A stretch of 64,000 nt of DNA. It comes from Marthasterias glacialis. Taxonomy: Eukaryota; Echinodermata; Asteroidea; Forcipulatida; Asteriidae. Shown one piece after another: positions 1-9,500 of this stretch. The position numbers were made by a program, and so were the translations under genes. Numbering within the stretch: position 1 is the stretch's first letter; each line of letters starts with the position of its first letter. Location: the NCBI GenBank assembly GCA_911728455.2, contig OU452239.1, positions 12,010,328-12,074,327 on the forward strand, written 5' to 3'. The notes below the pieces were generated by a model. The model did not search any database, was not told the DNA's origin, and saw only the letters and a program-made list of their open reading frames with translations.

Positions 1-40
1 TGTTCATGTAATGGACCCTGGAGTGGAACCACGTGTTCAG
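1..40 (+). CDS. EGF-like exon, type A (3' part only)
   Basis: The window opens inside an exon coding the last two-thirds of a Cx3C-x10-CxCxC-x8-C module. Visible residues are CSCNGPWSGTTCSG, ending in a GTAACC donor at 41. It closely matches the end of the exon at 2722-2814, and the following intron matches too, so the two are recent duplicates. Confidence 0.8.
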
Positions 41-493
41 GTAACCTTAATGTTGAAACAAAATAAGGAAACTTATCTGAAAAGTATATTTTTCTTTTTT
101 GGGGTGAACAAAGAGAACAAAAATTGGAGCAGGATTAGAACATGCGACCATTGGCTTAATGTACCGAAGCTCTATCAACAGAGCTATCCAGCCCTAATAT
201 TGGCAGTCTCCCTTTTTTCCAGTATCTTTGTTCGGGGTGTTTTTTGCTTGACAGACAAATTAAGGCAATCTGTGACTATCTTTTGAAATGTCCACTGAGT
301 GCACCATGAGGCAAACCTACTGTACACAGCACGTCACTGAACTCAACCTTTTTTTTAATGTGAAGAAATTGACATGATCTCCAACAATGGTTTCAAGTAA
401 TTACAAAACAATTTACACCACAGAAAAAAATATTTGATATCATTATGTACCCTGTCAGTTACAAACGTCTTACTGCGACGAGTTAATTACATT

Positions 494-535
<42 letters not shown>

Positions 536-3500
536 AATAACAACAAAAACAATAAAAACAATAAAAAATAATAAAACTGTATATAAATTTCAATTTGCCT
601 TACACCGATGTATGATAAGCACTGTATACTCAGTGCTTTCGAGTCATGTGGTAATATAAACATATATCTAATAAAACTGTAATAAAATAAATATAATGCC
701 AGAGTTTTATATAGCGTACGTACCTACCTACAGTAAGGTATTCACGGCGCTTAGTATTGCTATTTTATTTTGATAACCATTGATATAGTTGCTTATAAGG
801 TGCTGCGGTGCATTTAAAAGGCAACTGCCAGGCACACAAAGTCAAACCACTTCTCCTAGCGATAAGTGTAGCTGGGTTCTTTTACGTGCATTACACAGCG
901 CAAAGGCGTCCGGCTTTACGTCCCGTCCGAAGGACAAAGCAAAACCTGGTTAATTGTCTTGCTCAGGTATAGTTTATTTCGTGGCTGTGTGGTCTAGGGC
1001 AACAGACTTCAAGTTCTGATAGTACTTTGATCGGGAGTGAGTGGATACCTAAGGATTTGGGATTGTTGTTGTAATAATAGAAACACCTGCGCCAGTCGCT
1101 GCAGGCTAGCAAAACTTAAGAAACCATCACTTGGTTTATTTATGTTGATTCAATCTTCTCCTGAAGACGGACAAGGCACACGGGTTGAAACGTCGAGACC
1201 CATTTCTCCTCTGGTTCTTTTAAGAACCTTCACATCTACCACGGAGGAATTATTACAGGGTTTAATAGCCCGCAACTGATGACCTATAGTACGTCCTTGC
1301 ACACAATACAATGCTTCGTATCTTACTTATAAATATAAGTAATACAAATATTGCCAAAAAATAAGGTAAATTTATTTGACAATTTGTTTTTCTTCTTTTC
1401 AATAGATTGTTCACTATCTACAACATCGTGTTTGAATGGAGGGACTTTAAACACTGGTATGTGTGAGTGTAATTGTCCATCAACTCGTTCTGGAGCAATG
1501 TGTGAAGGTATTACTCTTGATAATTTCTGTAGATTTACGCAAATAATAGGCTGATCTTAACTGACAATGAAAAACAACTCGACTTAACACTGGCGTTTCG
1601 CAAATGAAGACATATGTATACGAATGTACACTAACTCTTAGTTGATATAACATTGAAGTTACTTTGTGTGTTTTCAGACATCGGGCCACTTCGTGTATTA
1701 CTTATTCACATTATGTTTCTTGACAAGTAGGCTTACATGATTCGATTGAATATTCTCTTCGTAATTTTCATACTTCACGGGTCCTTGTGGGGCACGACTG
1801 GGTGGAAAAAGATCCACACAAAAACTCAAGATTATGTTTTCCCGTCCATATGGTCCCATAATGCCTGGAGCTATAGAAACTCCTTCCTCGCCATGAGACA
1901 TAACAATAATACAATTTGAAAAAATGTGTTGTCTGTAAGTTTCACTTGTTAGGTAATTACTTTCACTATTTATTCGACTTGAGAAGGTTTCAAAATGCAT
2001 GTCTCAAAAGACCATGGTGTGACCACAATCCTGTTTGCTCTTACATTTATAGGTTAGATATGAAACAATATACATGTAAAAGCACAGTTGGTGGTTAATG
2101 GCGCTAACTAGATGTGTGCATAAAACTCTACACACGTATACCTCAGAACAAATTATGCCCCATAAGGTTGTGGTGAAAACAGCAGTATCAATGATTCTTA
2201 ATCAGTTACCAGTCTAAAACTGAATTTAGTCAAAACAGCCTTAATTAGTAATTTTAGACCATTTTTTGACTAATTTTAGACAAAATGTGGTATAAAATGA
2301 GTAATTAACGCTGTTTTGACTAAGGTAGTTTTTAGAGTGATGTGTTTTTTTTTATCATTTATTTTGATTATAACATCTTCGCTTTTCTATAATTATATGT
2401 CATTTTTACTGTGTCTGTGGTTAACTTCTGCTTATAACTAAGTTATTACTTTTGTTAGATCCCAGCCCCTGTCTGACCAGTAACAATTTGTGCTCACAAA
2501 CTGGACAACAGTGCTTAGCTTTATTCTCTTTCCCATTTTTAATTGATAACTTTTTGTTCTTCGTTTAAGTTTTATCAATACAAATTTGAAGAAGAAAACA
2601 TGTTACTTCTTCTGTGACATTAATATGTTCAATAGTCTGTTTAATATGGCAGGAAAAATAATGGGGATCGGATTAAATCTATTCGTTAAAAAACATTATT
2701 TTATCAATTTTGTTTGAACAGTTTGTTCCTTAATTTGCGCAAATGGTGGGACAAAGAATGACGAACTGTGCACCTGTACATGTAATGGACCCTGGAGTGG
2801 AGACACGTGTTCAGGTAACCTTAATGTTAAAACAAAGTTTATTTCTTGACAGACAAATTAAGGCAATTTGTCACTGTACGTTGCAGTCAATGAACTTAAC
2901 ATCAGTTTTTGGAAAATGAAAACACTGACATGGTCTCCAACATTGGTTCCAAGTAATTACAGTGTGATTTACATTACAGAAAAAAATGTTTTTAGTATAC
3001 TTATGTACCCGGTCAATTGAAAGCTTGTCATTGTGATGTGTAAATTACGTTTGATAACGAATTATGGTGGTTGAACGTGAATGTTACGGTAATTGTTTAA
3101 AACCCATGCTGGTCGAGATGCTCTGAACTTGGTGGATTTTATTTTACATTGCAAGACGTGAATGAAGGATACCCGCATTAACCCTATCAGGACTGGGCCT
3201 TTTTTGGTTGTACGGGGACCGGGGAGGGGCACATAGTGCCCCCCCCCCCTCCGTATTTTCCAAAGTGTTCGACCGATTTTGATGAAACTTGCCACAAATA
3301 TTCATTTCACCAAGTTCTACATGATGACGTCACAAAATTTCAAAAAATCTTCACTAGAGGGCGTTTTTGACTGTTTTTTCCCATTTTTGGTCATTAATCG
3401 TGTTTTTGCCATAACTTATGTAATTTTTGTCCGAATGTTTTAACTTGGTAAACTTGTACATTTTAACAATATAAATATAATTTGAACCTAATTTAGTCAC

Positions 3501-6500
3501 TGGAGTTATCTTTAAGGGGCATAATATTTCATTAATTTATCCCATTTTCGGGAAAAAAAGTTGTTTGCGTTTTTTCACTTAACAATCAAAATGGCTGCCG
3601 CCAAGGGTCCGGGGGGAAAGAATAAGGCTTGATTGACAAATCTGAACATTTTGGGGGTCTGAAAAGTAAGAAATTAGCAGGTTGAAAATGTTCCATTGTT
3701 AAAAACTTGATATAATTTGACCCCTCTAATTACAGGCTGAAAACACAAGATCCAAGATGGCCGCCATTAATGGCGGCCATTTTGAATTCCCAAAACCATT
3801 TCAGAGTATCACGTGACTCACCACTATCACTTTTCTGGCAAACAAATCTAAAATAAGTGGAAATTATGTCCAAAAAGTTTTTAAAATCACTAAAAAAAAA
3901 CAGTAAAATCGTGCGACCCAAGGTCAAACAAATGATTTCCATGGCAACAACTAACCCCCGGTATCAATTATGTTTTGCCAATATGATCCTAGATATATTT
4001 TGGGAAAAGTCAGAAAGTTTCGCGGTGATCAAGCTAAGCGTTAAAAAGTTATGGGGGAAAATGGTAGGGGGGCACATTGTGTCCCCCGGTCCTGATAGGG
4101 TTAAGGGAATCTTCCATATAAAAGCAAAAATAATATAATACTGGGGTCATATATAGCTCACGCATCTACCAACAGTAATGTACTCACGGCGCGTTGTTTT
4201 ATTATTTTATACGGCAAGTTTTTGAAGTTTTTGAAATATGAGACCCATTTATGTAGCACCTCATAAGGTTCACAGGGGCAAAAACATCGGGGCAAACCCC
4301 TTCTGTTAGCAAAAGTAGACATCCACTACACGACGCACACGACCTACGGCTTAAACGTCCCATCCGAAGGACGCAGCAATAGTGGTTAAGTATCTAGCTT
4401 AAGAACGCAAGTGTCATGACCGGGACTCGAGCCCATCCATTGCTCATCAGAAACACCAGTGCGCTTGACCGCCGGGCCACGACACGCCCGTTGATTGACA
4501 CGGTTCTCCGCAATCTAAATACATTGAGTGTCGGTACAACAAATCGGTCATAATTGTTCATATTCGTCTAGAAGTAACTCGTTAAAATGTATGTGTTTTT
4601 TATTGACAGCTTGTCCACTAACCTGCGCAAATGGTGGAGCGAAGAACGATTCGGACTGCAGTTGTTCGTGCGGTCAATCATGGACTGGAACTACTTGTTC
4701 AGGTAAAGTTTACTTCTTTGCATTATGGTCTAAAGTTTTGATGATACTTTGAATTAAGAATGAGTGGATACCTAAGGAACGGGGATTGTTGTTGTGAAGG
4801 AGTGGAAACAACTTTGCCAATCGCTGCTGGCTAGTAGAACTTAAGAAACCATCACTTGTTTATTTATGTTGATTCAAGCTTCTCCTGAAACAGACAAGAC
4901 ACACAGATTGAAACGTCGAGACCCGTCTCTCATCTAGTTCTTTTATAAACCTTCAATTCTCCACAGAAAGAGTTATTATGGTATAATAACCCACAACCTA
5001 GTACCTCTGGTAGGTCCATACACACAGTGCGAGGTTTCGTATCTTACTTATATTGGTACGTATTCATCATCATCATTATCATCATCATGTCCCGTAGCCG
5101 TGCGGCCATTGGGGCCACCCTACACTGTTGACGATACGGTACCACGCTGTTCTGTTCTCGGCAAGGCGGATCAGGTCCCCAGTTTTCGTACTGTCAAATC
5201 CTTGATGTCATCCAACCAGATCCTCTTTGGTCGCCCACGTCTTCGTTTGCCTTCAACAGTACCCTGGAGGAGGATTTTGGCTTGAGTACCCTTGGCTCTT
5301 GTGTCCAAAACCAACTCAGCTTCCTCTTCGTAGCAATGGTAAGGTGGCTGTCATGGCTTCCGATGTGTTGGATGACCAGCTTTCGGACCCGGATGTTGGA
5401 TGTATGAGACGTGTAGTGGATGTTGAGTAGTCTCCTGTGTGATGTAGCAGTTTAGCTCAAATGCGTTGATACGTTTCTAAATCTCGGTGTTCACTGTTAA
5501 TGATTCAGCTGTATGTAGGAACACTGAGGTCACCAGGGATCTGAGCAGGTGGAATTTATATGGCATTGAGATACGTATTACCAATATGGAAAAAAAAATG
5601 TTATAATTAAACAAGTAAATTGATTTGGCAATGTCTTTTTTCTTCTTTTCAATAGATTGTCCACTAACTACATCATCGTGTTTGAATGGAGGGACTTTTG
5701 ACTCTAGTACATGTGAATGTGTATGTCCGGAAACTAATTCTGGAGCAACGTGTCAAGGTAGTGTTCCTGATCATTTCTTAGATTCACGCAAATAATAGAC
5801 TGATCATTACTGATAAAGAAATAAAAATTCAGTGGAACTACTTTATTTATTTTGCGATTCGCAAATGAAGCCCGAAATGTACCTACAGTTGTGCCGCATA
5901 AGGTTGTGACGATAAAGGGCAGTATCAATGATTTTAAAGAGTCACTGTGCCATTGTATATTTAAGCATTTGTTATGATTATATCATTGTTTGTATCGCTT
6001 ACTATGATTAAAATATCTTCGCCTGTCTATAAATGTTTGTCATTTTTAGTGGTGTTCACGTTTCCAGGAGACAGTGGTTTAACAAATTCATTACTTTTGT
6101 TAGATTCCAGCCCCTGTCAGACCGACAGAAGTTTGTGTAGTGGAACTGGACAAGTGTGCTTGCCTGCCTCCAGTACCCCGTTCTACGAATGTCAGTGTAG
6201 AGCGTCTGATGGATATTTTCAAAACAATGATGGCTCATGTGCTGGTGAGTTATACGCTACAATTATCCCATTTCTCCCTTGGGACCCCTAAGACGTTTAA
6301 AAACACTACCAAGGGTGTTCAAAGACAAGAAACAATTTCCAAACTCGCCTTTATACAAAGAAGACTATTTTATAGAGAACGTTTACCCTGATTTAAGTTG
6401 TAAATTTCCCTAAAACTTGTGAAAAGGAGCTTCAGTTTGAGGTGAGCTACTAGGTTTTTTTTTTATTTATTTTTTTTTTTTTTATAACGGGTCATTTTGA

Positions 6501-9500
6501 AAACCAGTGGTAAGAAAAACAAGTAGAAGATTCGATAATAAAGGGGGAAAATAGAAGTTCAATCAGTGTATAACATTAAATTGCAAATGTTTGTTTTTCA
6601 GCGCAAACAACAGCAACGAGGCAGTTTACTATTGTCCTTTTGGAAGATTTCCATGCTACTTTTGTAGCTCAATGGAGCATTTCATTTAAAGACAAGGCTG
6701 CAGTTCTCACGAAACTGGTAAATTAAACTGCCTCAATAAATGTTAATAATATCTAGATTTTTAGTATTTTTTTTTATTTAGTAGTTTTTTGTCCGAAATA
6801 TGCAAGTTTTTTTAGAAAAAAAGAAGAAAAGAAAATAATAATACAAAATAATAATGTCTTCATTATTGTATGTACCCAAACTGTACTTCGGAATGAAATG
6901 TTATTTCAATTCACCCGAAGCTTTACAATTGTATACTCAGACATCTATATAATTGCCTATGTGTTTCTAGTTATAGCTTTTACTATTAACAGGTTTTTAT
7001 TTCAATATTCATTGCTAATGCGGATTTTTTTGTCGCAATTTCTTCAGCTGTTTATACTTTTTCGGAATAATCAAGCCACGCTAAGCGTCATCAGGATAGA
7101 GGTTCTATCATTCAGGAGGGGTAGTGTGATTGCGGAAGTGACATCATCGTATCCTGATAACGCAGTCCCTACAACAGCTGCTGTGGCAGCCATCCTGTCA
7201 AACACCACTATGCTAAGTGATGGAACCACCACTCTAAACTTAAACGCAACTGCTTCAAGCGCAACAGGTACACTGCAGTGACAACTTGTTCACTAATTTT
7301 GGGAAAATAGTTATTAGTGTTTTTTTTTTTTCTTCATCTTTTTAGTCTTTTTTTCATACAGCCTATCCCATTTCCATAAGTATTTGATTACTAGAGCTGA
7401 CTTTTCCCCAGTACGTATAATCGTGTAACTTTTGTTTATAAATGGCAACTTTTAGACGCTAGATGGCAGCAGTCATACCGGGTAATTTATCCTGTGTACA
7501 AAAAAAAATTATGCGCATGCGCATTACTTTCGTGTGTAATAGATTTACTTGGTAAGTCTGCTGCCACCTAGTGTCCCCAAAAGTCTACCATTGTTGGATA
7601 ACATGAAATCCCATCAACTTCAAGAAATCATTCAAGTAGGCAAAACATTTAACAAAAATGCATACAAATTGTCCCTGTTTTTTAATACAGGCCCTTTTCA
7701 AAAGCACTAAATTTATACCACAAACCGTACAAGTTTGATATTTCCTTAACAATTATACGCTTATCAAAGTCAAAACAGAAGTTCCAATACAATTAATTCA
7801 TCAACAGGAACTACCTTAGAATGTACAGCAAGCTACTGCAGTAACGGAGGAACATGTATGAGAAACGGGACCTTGCCTCCATATACCTTTTCATGCAAGT
7901 AAGTCTGAAAATCATAAATCTAAACGATAGTCAGCTGTTAAACAGACAAATAACTGAACGTACTTTGTAAAGGAATTGTGCCTTTCACCCATGGTTACCT
8001 CAGAGAAAGTGCATCCCAAGGGCAAACTCTTGGTGGCGCTCCGCTCTAAATTTAAGGCACTCAAACATGGTGTTTATAACAAAAAGGTCAGTACAATTCA
8101 CTTATTGTTTCGTCCTTTGTAAGTAAAGTTGAAGAGCAATGTTTCCATTGTACGTCTGAATTAAGTGACTTAGGCGTGTCGTGGCCGAGCGGATAAGAAC
8201 ACCGGACTCAAGCTCTGGTGTCTCTGATCAGCAGAGTGTGGTTTCGAGTCCCGGTCGTGACACTTGTGTCCTTAAGCAAGACACTTAACCATTATTGCTT
8301 CGTCCTTCGAATGGGACGTAAAACCGTTGGTCCCGTGTGTTGTGTAATGCACGTAAAATAACCCAGTGACACTTATCGCAAAGAGAAGGGGTTCGCTCCG
8401 GTGTTCCTGGTTTGATCGGCTGCAGATTGCGCCACAGCACCTTGTGAACCATTACATGGTGCTATGTAAAGGAACAGGTCTCATACTTCAAAAAACGTAA
8501 CTCATCATACCTCGCAGGAAAGAATACTGAGCGCTCTGAGACGCCCATAGGTTGTGATAAAGCGCTATATAAAAACTGCGTATTATTATGTATTATTATT
8601 ATTACAACTGTGGCCGCTGGCCGCAGCAACAACATTGAACGAACATAGGCCTTATCGGTATCCCAGTCCTAGCCACTGCACAAGCTGTTAATTTGATCAA
8701 AGCCTCTTAACATAATGGTTTGCCATGTCGAAATAACTGAAAAGGTTATTCCAAGTTTTTCCACACGCGGGAGTATCTCAACCAGAAATCTCCCGAGAAT
8801 TAAAAAAAAAATGGGTTTGAAAGAAAAAAAAAGAAAAAAAAAGGAAATTAATTGTCACAGATGAAAAAAAAAATAAATAAAAAATCACCGTGCTTTGTAT
8901 TATATTATCTGTATAAATACACAGCTGTGTGTCTATTCTGGCTGAGTTTTCAACGAAATGTGTTCCTTTGTGTTTTTCATTTGAAGTTGTGAGACAGGAT
9001 TTACTGGTGGGAACTGTGACACGGTTGTTCCAGTTGTAACAGTTGCTCCAGTCGATGCAACAACAACGATGGCCCCTGCAGGTAAGTTAAACTTGAAAAA
9101 AAAAAAAACACGAACAAATTTCTTCGTTTTTTACATAGCTTAATTATATAATGTTTCTGGTACAATTTTTATAATGGTAAACCGAAAGCTAGAGAATTGA
9201 GAAATATAATTTGAAAAACATGATTTTTATTTCGGCTGTAACAGTATCGAAATCAGGGACAAATATGTGCATGTTTTTTTTTATGAATCACACAAAGTAA
9301 GAACACTGCACTATCCCCTTTACCAATCCTATAGGTTACCTTTAAGTATAGGTGATTGCTCTGAAAAGAGCCGTTTGGTTTTACTCAGCGCTTCGACTTT
9401 AAAGTTCTTCAGGTTTCTTGTTAATATACCTTATTGAACCAAGCCGCAATTTTAGAGGTAAAACTGTGACGAAACAATGGAAAACGCACAGCTATGATAC

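Noticed and set aside
5100..5430. Plus-strand ORFs of 61 and 67 codons
   Set aside because: Antisense shadow of the LINE fragment on the minus strand.
6898..7047. Hydrophobic N-terminal part of the ORF at 6898-7281
   Set aside because: It is intron translated in frame; the splice acceptor TTTCTTCAG at 7047 begins the real exon.
8173..8260. tRNA-Leu gene
   Set aside because: The A and B boxes are good, but the sequence continues into a shared SINE body found at six other places and the cloverleaf is imperfect.
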